This document shows, piece after piece, positions 38,620 through 50,252 of a DNA stretch of 64,000 nucleotides; within the stretch, counting starts at the first letter, position 1; every line of letters begins with the position of its first letter. The notes beneath the pieces are model-generated. The model worked only from the letters and a program-made list of their open reading frames with translations, had not been told where the DNA came from and searched no databases. The DNA is from Batillaria attramentaria (Eukaryota > Mollusca > Gastropoda > Batillariidae), in assembly GCA_018292915.2 (NCBI GenBank), contig JACVVK020000142.1, positions 381,001 to 445,000 of the forward strand, read 5' to 3'. A program made the position numbers and the translations under genes.

Positions 38620-41104
38620 AACCGGATTCAGCATTCCAACTTCCCGCCTGTTCTCGCACGCTTCGCGAGACTTCAACGCGAAGCCTGTACCGGTCAAGCG
38701 TGTCGTACAGTAGACGACAGTACGAAAGTAGCGTGGTGTGTTGGCTTTTCACAGCTTTTGCGTTTGAATTCGAGGAGTGTAAGTAAGAAGCTGGTTCAGC
38801 GTGACGGAGATGCATGCCATTAGACTCTGGAGAGTGCCCGTTCTACAGAATTTTCTGCGCGAAAGGGGTTTGAAAACTGAACACTGAACAGGCAGCAAAG
38901 AAGAACTCTGCGTGGCACTGGTTTGGGCGTGCCGCATTTTTTGAAAGGAGCCGGTGCCTTCAGCATCGGAGACAACAAAAACCCTAGCAAAAGAGTATGC
39001 GGCACTGCTGGTAGTGAACGGGAAAAGACTTCCAGACCCCTTTATCGAGCTTAGACCCCTTTACCGCGCAAGACGGCGTGAGAACTGGTTTGCACATGCG
39101 TACTGGTCATGCCGAAAAGATGTATTAAAACAGAGTGTAAACAGCATACAGTGTTCTCATTATGATTAAAACAGAGTGTAAACAGCATACAGTGTTCTCA
39201 TTATGATTAAAACAGAGTGTAAACAGCATACAGTGTTCTCATTATGATTAAAGCAGAGTGTAAACAGCATACAGTGCTCTCATTATGATTAAAACAGAGT
39301 GTAAACAGCATACAGTGTTCTCATTATGATTAAAGCAGAGTGTAAACAGCATACAGTGTTCTCATTATGATTAAAACAGAGTGTAAACAGCATACAGTGT
39401 TCTCATTATGACGGTCCACGTTAATATTTGTGATAAAATACGACATTACGCCATTTACCTTGTTCACATTGATGGAGGGGAACATGTTCTGAAACATGGT
39501 AGACATCAGTTTCAGCTCGGACTGATCGCCAGACAAATTGTTCATAACCAGCAGGGGATGTGTTTGGAAAGCACTCTGCTCCACGTTCGGTCGCTTCAGG
39601 GATGACACTACATCTCGACCCAGGCAGTATTCATGAATCTGAATCAAAAGGCAATTCACATGATTGTATTGTACCAAGTACTTGCACTGCTTATAACTTG
39701 ACAGGAACTAAAACTAGCAAAACAAATGTACTGCACTTATATCAGACTCATTTCTTTTCTTTTTTAACTGACGCCGTCACTGTAAAATTAGCTGAAACTG
39801 ATTTTGAAACTGAACACAATAGCAGCAGGTCAGCCAACATGTTAAAGTCTTAAACACAAAAATTAACCATTTTCAAACGACGATATACTTTAAGAGTGCA
39901 GTACAAAACAATGACAAACTTCTGGTACTGGTCCGCAGCCATCTGGTGTACAACACTAGTGATGAATCCATTCCATTTCACCTATGCCACTTATAAAGAC
40001 CCTGTTGTTTTAAAACAATATGAAATTACTTTGAATGTCAGCGTAGGTCCCCGAGGAAGTCGCATGATCCGCACATATGGGGCTACCTCAGTCTTGGTGA
40101 ACATAAGGCAGTGTGTGACGTGCAGCAAACCTGCTACACTCGTCAAGTCCTTCAGGGTGTTTGTCTTCTTCACCTGGAAACCAACGCAGTGAGACAGTGG
40201 AAAAAATACTCATAACAATCACATCATCATTCCTCTTTACTCCTTGTGGAGCATAGGGCCTCGACAGTTGTTCTCCAATTCCTGCGATCTCTGGCTGCTG
40301 TTTTTGCAGCCTCCCAGGTTTGGCCGGCGGCTTTCAGCTCGTCCTGGAGGCTACGCCTCCATGTCTGCTTTGGGTGCCCCCTTTTTCGCTTTCCTTGTGG
40401 GTACCAGTCAAGTGCTTGTCGGGTGACATTAGACTGGCTCTTCTGCAAAGTGTGTCCAACCCATCGCCCATAACAATCACAACGCCATTTAAATACATAC
40501 AGGAGGTAGCGTTCTCCATATATATATTCACACTCTGAATCTGGAGAGTGTGTGAGCGTGTGTACACATATATACAGGTGGTTAAAGTTTGAGTTTGTTT
40601 CCTTTGATGCACACACCCTTCAGATACACCTGTGCTCCAGTGAAGCATTACTGTCACTCAAATCTGAACAATCTGACATAACCCAGTATGCGGCATGATA
40701 AAACATGATGAACGCGGCCATGGCCAGTCTCTGAAGAAATTCTCAGAAGTTGGGCATATATCGTTCCGGTAACTTAATCTGCGGGCTGAAACAGATGACG
40801 TACCTGGAGTTTGGCAGCTGTGTATGGTTCCATCACCTTGCGAACGTCTCTCACCAACTCTTTGATGTGCTTGCCAGCAGGACCGCGGTGGAAGACAAAA
40901 GAGTGTGGCGCTTTCGAGAACTCATCCTCTCTCGCCTGCCCGGCTGCTGCCGCACGGGCTTTCTTCGCAGACTTGCCCTGAAACAAACAAATTACAGCAA
41001 AATAAAAGAAAGGTTTGACTAGTTTGATAATCATGCTAAATGCAACCTACGTACATAGCCTTATTTTGTTGAAATTCATGCAAACGCACCCTTTTTCTTT
41101 TCAT
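33946..41104 (-). CDS. PPAN: Peter Pan / suppressor of SWI4 homolog (Brix domain), 11 coding exons
   Basis: Nucleolar factor for 60S ribosomal subunit and 27S pre-rRNA maturation. Exons in transcription order (high to low): 41104-41090, 40977-40804, 40173-40030, 39638-39459, 37733-37657, 37400-37293, 37131-37018, 36282-36139, 35821-35646, 35123-35079, 34295-33946. Joining them gives about 508 residues (human 473) with consistent phases and GT-AG borders. The Brix domain spans about residues 30-286: HSFVFHRGPAGKHIKELVRD, RDVVSSLKRPN, MFQNMFPSINVNKV and GPRMTLQLVKVEEG all match PPAN. GPTLTFK is at about 105-111. It is followed by a Lys/Arg/Gln-rich coiled segment and a basic tail ending AKSKRRT, typical of a nucleolar protein. 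The first exon encodes only MKRKR and is the least certain; the other exons are clear. Introns contain a LINE tail, two minisatellites, a MITE and a C30 run. Confidence 0.95.
34455..34900 (+). mobile_element. hAT-like MITE with 6-bp TSD (family 4), PPAN intron 10
   Basis: Begins CAGACCTGCCTACCC and ends GTAGGCAGGTCTG; flanked by TAAGTA on both sides. Subterminal sequence repeats ATGAGTAGT/TGTGTAGTG-like words. 446 bp. Confidence 0.85.
36301..36400 (-). mobile_element. SINE/LINE 3' tail with (ATT)n, PPAN intron 7
   Basis: (TAA)n on the plus strand followed by GGCGCCCAACCTCCTGCTGG, matching (reversed) the fragment duplicated at 21050-21135 and 21615-21700. A tail fragment only. Confidence 0.5.
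38181..38580 (-). repeat. ~86-bp minisatellite, about 5 copies, PPAN intron 4
   Basis: Unit TATGCTGGTGAGAGAGAG, GAGATTTACCTTGGGCAT, CTATAGTAACTGCCTTTG starts at 38181, 38267, 38353 and 38502, with a shortened copy between the last two. It is followed by a C30 run (38587-38616). Confidence 0.9.
39124..39411 (-). repeat. 41-bp minisatellite, 7 copies, PPAN intron 4
   Basis: Unit ATTAAAACAGAGTGTAAACA + GCATACAGTGTTCTCATTATG repeats every 41 bp almost unchanged, ending about 48 bp from the exon 4 donor. Confidence 0.92.
40200..40485 (-). mobile_element. LINE 3' end (reverse transcriptase C-terminus), PPAN intron 2
   Basis: Minus-strand frame ending at 40227 reads RWVGHTLQKS, GKRKRGHPKQTWRRSLQDEL, TWEAAKTAARDRRNWR and ALCSTRSKEE. 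This is the GRP..TW/WR-type C-terminal module of non-LTR retrotransposon ORF2. Upstream catalytic domains are absent. Same strand as PPAN. Confidence 0.75.
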
Positions 41105-41134
41105 GTCGCATGTGCGGTCTCCACGCTGATGATA

Positions 41135-41142
41135 CCGGAAGT
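41135..41142 (-). promoter_or_regulatory. Candidate ETS site at the PPAN start
   Basis: CCGGAAGT on the plus strand (ACTTCCGG in the gene sense), 31-38 bp upstream of the PPAN ATG. ETS sites close to the start are common in promoters of growth and ribosome-biogenesis genes in animals. Motif match only. Confidence 0.35.
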
Positions 41143-43760
41143 AGCACCAGTGTGACCTCCCCTTGGGGAATCTACACAAGTTGGATCGGTAAAAGGAAGG
41201 GGACGAAGATCAGCCAGTCGACTACCACTGACATACAAATGAACACGAACAAACACAAACAAGTACCAAACGCCCCTGCACAAGACTGTTGCCACTGGAG
41301 GGGAGGGGGAGGGCGCCTCACCTCGGATACTTCAGCTTTCTTTCCCTAGTGAGCCACGGTTGCTTTGTTGTCAGTTCCGGCCCAACTCGATCAGGCCGCG
41401 GATTATGTCATGACTGATCAGGCAGTGCCGCCTCAGTCAGTGACACGGACGGTCAGTGGCCGTGACTTGAAGTCAGTCACAGCGAAGGCTGCTGAAAAAC
41501 AAACAAACAAACACATGAACAACAAAACTGAAACAAGCTGCCGGTGTGGTATAGTTAATAGCCTGACCCGGCTCCCAACTGAAGTCAGTAACGATGCCAC
41601 GCCCCCCCCCCCCCCCAGTCCTCCGCCCCCCCCCCCCCACCTCCGGCTCCGGTCCAATATCTGTTGAACTTTGAAGTTAATGGACCCCCGGGATCCAGCA
41701 GTTATCATAGTAATCAGACCCCTTTTATGATTCAGTCAGTGCCGGTTGGACCCCCCCCCCATCCCCCTCCCCCCGAGTTGAAGACTCTGGATTACTCAGC
41801 ATAGTCAGTGGCTTACGCCCGGTATAACTTGTCAGTATACACTAGTGACGACATCAGTACTGGTTTGGGTGTAAATTTATTACATAAGCACACAAACGTA
41901 TTCAGTTTAAAAAGTGCCCAAAACTGACGATCTTTTGGCAGCAAACCGGCCAGAGTTATCCCCCCCCCCCCCCCCCCCCCCCGGGCCCGGCGCGGACGGA
42001 GCCGGCCGGACTGATGTGATTTCACTTGGCGGCCTGGTAAACAACGGCTTCAGTTGCGAAAAGTTTTTTTGACAGTGATTGTTTGTTTGTCAGTTCAAAC
42101 GTGAGCCACGGTCAGTCGTACCGGCACAACCGCCCTGGCCACTATCGTCTAACACGCCAGAAGCGATAAACAATTGTGCATCAGCGGTCGGGTGGCCTCG
42201 GCCGCAGCCGGTCCCGCAACGTCGCGGGCTATTCTCAGTAGCGGAGGGAACCCGAATCCGGGCAAAAATAGACGGTAACTTGAACTGAAGTTAATGAAGT
42301 GGGGGGTCCACTGAAAGCACAATGGGGGCCTAACAAACTAGTTTATGACTCCGGATTTACGCAAATCAAGTCTCGGTTGAAGCAGGGGTGGGGGGAACTG
42401 GGTCAACCTGTTCAGTGGGAGCAGTCAGTCAGTCACTGAGTTCCCGCTCCGCCGGTCGTGCGGGCGCATCCGTAGGGCTGTTCCCGAGTCGGTTAGGGGC
42501 AGCGATCACGGTTGTAATGTGACATCGACAAGTTGAACTTGAACTTGAAGTCGCTTGTGTCATTGTCGGGTATTTCCGAAAGAACGAATCACTTAGTTTC
42601 CACTGCACACAGTGCTGCTCAGTCTAGTGATCATGTCTCTACTAGTGACACTGACACAGCGACTCAGTGATGGCCAAAGTGGTTGACAAATCTATGGAAC
42701 TGACTTAGGCTTCAGTTTTTTTTTATTTACCCGCAAATGACGGTACAGTGGGCAAGACTAGAAACTAGTCATTACTCGAGTCTGACGTCCATTGGTTTCC
42801 AGTCAACGCGGCGTTGCAACAACCCCCCCTCCCCCCCCCCCCCCCCGCGCTAACTTGAAAAGAAAAACCCTAAACAACCCGCAAAACAACAACAACAACA
42901 ACCGAAAAAACCCCAAAACAAGACAAAAGCAAAACAACAGCAAGAAAACAACAACAAAAAACCCCACGACAACAAAAAATACAAAACCAAAACAAATCAC
43001 TGAAATACTGAAACGGCAACAACAACAACAAACAAACAGACAAACAAAAACAAACACTGTACTCAGTAGTATCATTTCACGGAATTTCAGTGCCTGTGAG
43101 CGCGGGCTCGTCTCCTGTTGTTAATTCGGTCATTCGAGGTGGGGTTGAAATGGTCACTGTCGTAGAATTTTGGCGAAAGAGTACACGTACCCATCTCTGT
43201 TTCATCGGCCGCTTCACTGGCGTTTAACCAGCGAAGCCGATGAAAGAGAGATGGCATTATGAACCTGCATACTAGTACCGGCCCCTGAAAGCCTCTATTC
43301 GTAACACCGCGGAGATGGAAAACTGTCTCTTTCGGATAGGCTCTAAGGCCAGATAGAAGGATGTTTCATTTGGCCTTTACGACTGTTTTCGTGACTTTGT
43401 GGCTGCTAAGAATTATTAGAGAAATACGATTTTCTTTGAGCCTGCGGTCCATTCCTGAACAGACTGGGACTATACAAGGCTTCTAAAAATAGCCACCAAT
43501 CAGTGCCGTCTACTAGCTAGTCCTTAGTCCGCAACCACATGACGTCAAACCTGTCCCCGGGATCGTCGCTACCCTAGAGCAGCGACGGTCCCGTGGACAG
43601 GGTTGACATGAACTGATGTCGGCTGCTCAGAGCGCGGTGCACTTCTACAACAACTAACTTTGAATACGCCGATCAGATTCCTCGCAATGGTCTCAGCTGC
43701 TGTACATTTTGACAGCTCAGCGAGAACGTTCATACGAGACTTTGACATGCTCACACTAGT

Positions 43761-44474
43761 GAGACTTAGCGCGCCTTCCTCACTGAGGAGAGTATGCAAA
43801 TTCAGCCTCTGACGTCATCACAGCGCACTACCCGGGGTTTCGTAGTGGCCACCCGTTTAGCGTGCCACCGAATTTCGCAGAGTAAGGAGACAAGGGAGAC
43901 AACTCCAGTCAGGATGCGAGTCTCTCATCAGACGAAAGCCAGCGTGGTTACTTGTCAACACAAGCCGTTCACTGATTACATTAATCTGGCTTCGCTGAAC
44001 ACAAAATGTACTCACATCGCATTTTTTAATGAAATCGATCCCCTATTCTTGTAGTCTTGGACCTCTCTAGGATTTAACCGATTGGTAAAATGTTTTCAAA
44101 AATCTCAAGCGAGGCGCACCTTTGTGGCCGCCATATTGGATTTGGCAGGCAGGACAGCGCTCGTGGGGTGTCCCAGTAAAATCGAAAAATGAAATATTTA
44201 GGATCTTCTCCACCCACTGCTGACTGCGAATTTCATAAAATGAAACATCAGTAGACCTATAAGTAATGCGCAAACAACACATTCTACAAGTTTGAGTACA
44301 TAAAAAGACGTACGAAAATGGCTTCGTAGAATGGGCGATTCTCACGAAGTTCGCAGAGGGAAAATGGTTTCGGAGAGGAAGCCTCTGGCGGGTGACCCCA
44401 AAGCACGCAGGATGTGATGACGTCAGAGGCTGAATTTGCATACTCTCCTCAGTGAGGAAGGCGCGCTAAGTCTC
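43761..44474. mobile_element. Element with perfect 62-bp terminal inverted repeats
   Basis: Arms 43761-43822 and 44413-44474 are exact reverse complements, each with GAGTATGCAAATTCAGCC (octamer ATGCAAAT) and CTGACGTCATCAC (palindromic CRE). The ~590-bp interior has a 124-residue minus-strand frame without recognisable homology. Confidence 0.8.
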
Positions 44475-44507
44475 TCTATAATGAAACCGCGGGTGCGTTA
44501 CACATCT

Positions 44508-44775
44508 CGGCCGGTATGTAATAGTCGAGGTTAGGGCTTTTAGCCCTGGGTTAGAGTCTAACCTCGAACTAGGGTTAAATTTTCTGTTGTTTTTTGTTTT
44601 AAATCAAGAAGCGGGCCCATTCCAGCAAGGTGCCTAAGCCGTTATAGAGGGAATTTTTTCCCTCCTTTCTTCGCTTCCTTTTGTATTTAATTTTGCTTTT
44701 GGGTTTCTTTTGTCTTAGTCTGGGTTAGGCCCGTAGCCGTGGGTTGAATTAACCTCGACTTTTACATACGGGCCC
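44508..44775 (-). mobile_element. MITE, GGGCCC-ended family (copy 3)
   Basis: Reverse orientation: CGGCCGGTATGTAATAGTCG at the left, GACTTTTACATACGGGCCC at the right, interior matching. It lies about 35 bp from the 62-bp inverted-repeat element. Confidence 0.8.
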
Positions 44776-45301
44776 AGTTCTCAACAACAAGGTACATCGC
44801 CGTGCCCCACGGCTATCGTCGAAACTATGGCACGACATTGACCATAATGTATTAGGAGCTGTAATAGCGGGTCGTTGTTTTAGCTGTTGCCGCTTACCGG
44901 AACTTACACGGAGTCTCGCAAGTGTACCGACTGACTGGACTGACGTTTTGTTTGTCAGCGTTGACATGTCCTGTCATCACACGTAGATCACGCTAATGTT
45001 GGTCTGCACACAGTCGGCGCCGCAAAAGGTCGGTTTTAGGTTGACATCTCCTCTGACTCCCCCAACCCCGTTGACCCCAAACAGTCGTGGGAAAAATAAC
45101 ATTGAGGCGCAAACACGCTGACTGCGTCAGTAACTCATTATTCGTGGCATCCGTCGTTGAATGGTCCTTCTCTACAGCCGGTAAGTTCCATCGCAGTGCT
45201 TTCGAATTAAACCATTGACTCCGTTGAACGCTGGCGCTGAACCGATGACGATTGCGGATTCAGTTTATGAAAAGCCAATACTCGTCATTTAAGTTTAGAG
45301 G

Positions 45302-45481
45302 CGAGCCGGGATAGCCGAATGGTAGAGCGTTGGCCTTTCAATGCTCGGGTCGTGACTGAGTTCGAATCCCGGCTGGGGCCAAATCTTTGTGCTGGCCTTT
45401 TTCTCGTTGCCCCGTCTTTGTGATATCACCCATACGTGGTAGAAAAGGACGTTAAACTCCCACCCACCCATTCACCCACCC
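45302..45481 (+). mobile_element. tRNA-derived SINE, family A
   Basis: Complete copy: AGCCGAATGGTAGAGCGTTGG head, GAGTTCGAATCCCGG B box, the shared body, and a tail GACGTTAAACTCCCACCCAC with short CCCA repeats. Confidence 0.85.
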
Positions 45482-45886
45482 ATTCATGTAAGTTTAGAGC
45501 CAATGCCGGCACATCCGTTTAGAAATGAAGTATTGACAGTCTAATCATAAGGCTGTGTGATGGTTTTAAAATCAGGCTGGTCTGAAATTTTCAAGTCGAG
45601 TCAAAATTTTCATGCTCAGTCATTGCGGTCCCCTACCCCCGACTACACCTGAAACCCTCCCTCTCCCGCCCTACCCATTCTTCCCCAACGTCGCCGGTTC
45701 AGTACCTTGTAAAGTTTGAGCTTTCAGTCAGCCCGAAACGGAGCGGAGTTTTCTTTTCCTTTCTGTCTTCTTTCAGCACAAGGGCCATTTACTTTGCTGA
45801 CAGAAGCAACCAAAAATAAACTGACCCATTTCAAGCGCTGTATCGGTGATGGTGGTACTAGTGAGATCAAGTTACTACTGGTGATT

Positions 45887-46295
45887 ATGGTGGGTGGGTG
45901 TTGGGGAGTTTACTAACGCGCTCCGTTTCTACCACGTCGGTAAGAGTGATATGAAAAACGGGGCAAAGACTCGGAGAAAAAGGCCAGGGCCCGTATGTAA
46001 AAGTCGAGGTTAATTTAACCCACGGCTACGGGCCCAGCCCAGACGAGGACAAAAGAAACCAAGAAACAAAATTCTGTAAAAAAGGAGGCGAAGAAATGAA
46101 GAAATAAATCCTTCTATAACGGCTTAGGTATCTTGCTGGAATGGACCCGCTTCCTGATTTAAAACAAAAAACAACATTTAACCATAGAGCTAGTTTAGTT
46201 CGCGGTTAGACTCTATCCCGGGGCTAAAATCCATAACCTCGACTTCTACGTGCGGAGCCAGCACAAATATTTGGCCCCAGCCGGGATTCGAATGG
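45887..46295 (-). mobile_element. SINE family A interrupted by a GGGCCC-type MITE
   Basis: Tail half at 45887-45986 and head half at 46260-46295 (GGCCCCAGCCGGGATTCGAA) are one SINE read on the minus strand, split by the MITE at 45987-46259. The SINE is therefore older than the MITE insertion. Confidence 0.75.
45987..46259 (+). mobile_element. MITE, GGGCCC-ended family (copy 4), inside a SINE
   Basis: GGGCCCGTATGTAAAAGTCG at the left; the right end is degraded (CGACTTCTACGTGCGGAGCC). Inserted in the antisense SINE 45887-46295. Confidence 0.8.
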
Positions 46296-46512
46296 TGAAT
46301 AATAAGGATGAACTGATGATAATCATGATGAAGCTAAAATCGACTCCGGCGTTCGATCTGTCGTAGTGGGTACCCCTGTGCCTCATTTCTTATAGTCTAG
46401 GTACTGAGGAGATTTTTGTCCGCATATAACACCTAAACATTGTGCAGCAGTTGTCATAATACGTAAGTAACACTGACATTAAACGGTTATTTTTCTGAAC
46501 TGAGACAGCAAG

Positions 46513-46595
46513 CTATAATAATAATAATAATTTATTTATATAGCGCTTAATCTACATGGAAGGTAGTTCGAAGCGCTAAAGAGACAGATAGACGT
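46513..46595 (-). mobile_element. Retroelement 3' tail, ATAGCGCTT-(ATT)n type
   Basis: AATAATAATAATTTATTTAT then ATAGCGCTTAATC and GTTCGAAGCGCT. This short conserved tail is seen on many SINE/LINE elements; the rest is not recognisable. Confidence 0.45.
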
Positions 46596-48391
46596 GAAGG
46601 TTCAGGGCCAGGGCAACTGCATGTATGGTACTTAATAAGGAGATGGAGAAAGACGGAGGGAGGTTAGACGGAGCTTTGAGATGAAAACAGGTAGGTTTTT
46701 AGATTTGTTTTGAAGAAGAAGCCAGTTAAAACTTTATCCTGAACCGGCCAGGCCGTCCCGCTAAAACTAAAACTGTTTCTACGTGTATAAGCATGTCCGC
46801 AGTATTTTATTTTTGTCAGGTACATTTTCAACACGCAGTAGAAATCACTCAACCAACAGTCGATTCATTTCTTTCTTTGTTTGTGCTCTAGTCATTCAAC
46901 CCAACAGCTGAATAGTTCCGGCTAGGGCGGCGCAACTTGACGCATGCCTTACAGTTGAGTTCGGAAATTCCCCATGTGCTATTTAAAGGTTTCACTGTGA
47001 CAAACGGCACTTTACATTGCAGAAGGTCGCGTAAGGTCTTCTTCGAAAAAACGCGGGCCGCGATTCTAGTCATAGCGAATCGAGTGACGCGACAGAGTGT
47101 AACCCTGTATATAAACTAGAATGGTCAAAGAAAAAAGAGGGAGTGTTTTGACTTGTCAGCCAGTAAACGTTCGAAAATTCTACTTTCAATCTTTAACTCA
47201 GTCAAGCGAGTCTTTCACTGTTCCAACTTCACCGTTACGATCAACTTCAGTGACTCAGTGAGGCTCAACCCAATACTCAGTGACTGACGTGAGTACTCTC
47301 CACCACTGCTTGTTTCTTACTGTGTTCCTAAATTCCAGTAATCCATGTCAAATCAGCTTCAAATGCGAAAGTTTCATTTTTAAAATGCCCTGTGTCTTGG
47401 GAACAACGAAGGTGGCAATTCAGTTCGTTTCAGTGGCGGTTAGTGATGTCACACAACCGTTGGTAGTTGTCAGGCGTGGGTGGTATCAAGTTGTTTTTGC
47501 GACGCAGTGGAATGGACTAGAGCCGGAGTAGGGTGTATACGTGAGTTCTGTTTTCTCGACACCATCTCTACAAGAACATGATGTCTTTGCATGCTCGTCA
47601 GTATATTGAGTTGCTGGTGCTGGCACGAATTGATACCCGGCCGGTCCGTGTCACGTGACATTTGAATTCTTACCACCCCTGTGTCTTATGGGTGGGCAGG
47701 TGTTTTGCTGGTTAACGGCGTCCGTTGTGTAGCGTCTCCCTCCTCCCCCCTCCCCCCCCCCCCGAGTGTAGCGTCTCCTGAGGGTAATTTCAAAGATGGT
47801 GGCACTGAGAAAAAGCCTGCTAAAACGTTTGGCCAATGCATATTAACCCACGACCTGATGATCGATTTCAGCTTTTTAACGGCGTGGACAACAGAATAGA
47901 CGAATCTGATTTCCTTTTACTAACACCCTTATCAAGCACAAGAGACAGCACCAGCAAAGTTTACAGAAAGCACTGCCGCGCTAATTTACGAAAGAAAGTA
48001 GTGTCCAACCGGCAAACTGACCGCACCCTCATGGGACGTGTTACCACCTCATGTAAACTGTGCACCAGCCCTAAACAGTTTTAAAATTCTTCTCAGTCGA
48101 TTGGGAAACCCAATTTTCCAAATTGTTCTGTTTATATGATGAGTAGCCTTAAACGTTCAACCCGTATTTCATTATTACAGACCCTTTCTGTCAGTTGTGC
48201 GTTAAGACGATTAAGGCTTTAACGGCCAGTAGTCCTTATGCCTATACCTACCTATACCTGTGATTAGGAATCCGACATTCAACCATATGAACCATCCGAC
48301 TACTTCCGTGTCTTTTGGAAACTTAAATTGTGTTCTGATGACAAATGCATTTGTTCCTGACAGGTGCAAGCAATAGGGAACATAAAAAGAG

Positions 48392-49955
48392 ATGAACTCA
48401 GTCGCTGATGATGTTCCTTCGGCTGGGGAGGTCACGAGCCTCCTCCACAAAGATGACCACTTCTGTATCGACATAGAATCGTCTTGCAGCCACCATCGAA
48501 CTGACAGAGAGAACCCCATTGCTGGTGAACGACCACAGGGATACACAGACAAGATACTGACGTTCAGGGCGTCAGAACAACCAGACAGCCACGCCGATGA
48601 CCTTGTCCAGGATGAAGTCCAGTTTCTGGTGGGTCGGGATCGGCAGCTGATGGTCGGCCACAAGTTACAGATGGCTGCACTGTCACCGGTGTTCAAGGCG
48701 ATGTTTCACCACGAGTCTAGTGACTCCATCGAGATCCCAGATATTGAACCGAGGGTCTTTGCTATTCTTCTCAGGTCAGTAAGGGAATTCCCTGTCCGCG
48801 TTTACATTTGTAACAGTTCTTACGAGAAAAGGTTTCTGCAATATCATGACACACTAACGGGAAAGCAATTATTGAAGCTGAACAGTGGCTCGCGCATTTA
48901 TTTATTGAAACAAGGTAATAATTTGCTTGGACTATTAGGTGGCCGCCAGACGGAAAATAAATGAAGCTGTTCAATCCTGTCTCAAGCGAAGTCTTTATTC
49001 CGTGTGCAGGTATGCTGCCAAGGACCGTCACCCTAGGCTTGACGATGAAAACGTCTGGGAGATCCTGAAAGCCGCCGACAAGTACAACGTGGAGCAGCTC
49101 ACAGATCTGTGTTTCACATTCCTGCTGCTGAAACACTCGCGTCGAAAGAGAAGCCGCCACCTGTGTGTGGTGCTGGAGATGGCGCACCACCTGAACTACA
49201 CTCACCACCACGAGCAGCTCCTCCACAAGGTGAAGCGGAAAGCCGCTCGCGTCCTGAAGAACCAAGACGCTCTGGCTGAGCTGTGTCAGCAGTGCATGCT
49301 GGCCATCGTCAAGGCGGACGATCTCGTGGGCGTTGATGAGGTTCTCGTGCACGACGCCGTGCTGAAGTGGACTCAGTGCGAGTGTGCAAGGCAAGGCAGG
49401 CAATCCGACAGCTGGGAAGAGTTACGGGACGTGGCTGGGGACCTGGTGCAGCACGTGCGGTACCTGACTTTTCCCAAGCACACACTGACCGGTCTCCGTG
49501 CCGGGGACCCCTCGTCCTGCCTGCTGACGCAGAAAGAACTGGACAGCATCTTGAAGGGGGACGCTTCCTACTTTCCACCCACAGTGCAGCGAAAGCGTAA
49601 TTTGGTGTTTCGGGCCAAGAAGAAAACCAGTTCGTGCAGTGAGACACTGGTCAAATGTGTAGAGCTGTTAAAAGCAGCCTTCCTTTGTTTATGCTGTGTT
49701 GTTTTAACAGTTGTTGCAGCCTTTGTTATCGGCTGGGTCGTGTACTCAATCATTAACTCATTTATCCTGGCCCAGTCTGCGGAGGACATCGACGTCGGTA
49801 CCATGAATATTCATCATGGCGTTATAAACACATCCCATGGCAACAACTCTCAGTTTGGACCATACGTTTCATCACGTGACTTGAACAGCACATACAGAGC
49901 GATGTATTTCATTGTGAAGATTTTCAATGACTCCGATACCAGTCTTATAGACTAG
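48392..49955 (+). CDS. BTB-BACK domain protein with C-terminal transmembrane helix, 2 exons
   Basis: Exon 1 is 48392-48774 and exon 2 is 49010-49955 (GT-AG intron, 235 bp); together 442 residues. Residues ~68-170 form a BTB/POZ fold (VQFLVG, GHKLQMAALSPVFKAMF, IEIPDIEPRVFAILLRYAA), and ~180-290 a BACK-like helical region (VLVHDAVLKWTQCECARQ). Both resemble the BTBD1/2/3/6 group, which acts as adaptors for Cullin-3 ubiquitin ligases or as cytoplasmic scaffolds. Unusually, the C-terminal PHR domain of that group is absent; instead a ~27-residue hydrophobic segment (350-376, starting AAFLCLCC) is followed by a ~66-residue tail with several N-glycosylation-type NxS/T sites. A tail- or single-pass membrane-anchored adaptor is inferred. 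An acceptor (CCTGACAG) just before 48364 suggests an upstream 5' UTR exon. Specific orthology is not assigned. Confidence 0.85.
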
Positions 49956-50252
49956 CGACACCTCAACGCCTTCAGCCATAAACTTCATGGTTCTAGGCGC
50001 TCTGTTACATACACTCTTTGACCTGAGCTTAGTGCAATTTTGAATCGGCCATCAACGAGCGTTTGAACTATGAATCAAACAGTTTCATATTCGGTGCTAC
50101 CCTGGGTTACTTTTCATATGATTATTGAGTGTAATCGTCTCAGTGTTGGCGTATTCACCTCTGCAACTGTCCACTGTTTAGTTATTTTCAATGCGTGTCG
50201 GACAGAAGACCAGAAGATACATATCCATTGGATTACGCATATTGACTACTGT

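Larger units (their letters stand above)
41143..48363. other. Gene-free region between PPAN and the BTB-BACK gene
   Basis: No protein-coding gene seen. It contains a TCAGT-rich stretch (41.36-42.73 kb), poly-C and A/C-rich low-complexity tracts, a 62-bp inverted-repeat element, two MITEs, and full and broken SINEs. The last kilobase may include the BTB-BACK promoter and 5' UTR exon; I cannot place them. Confidence 0.5.
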
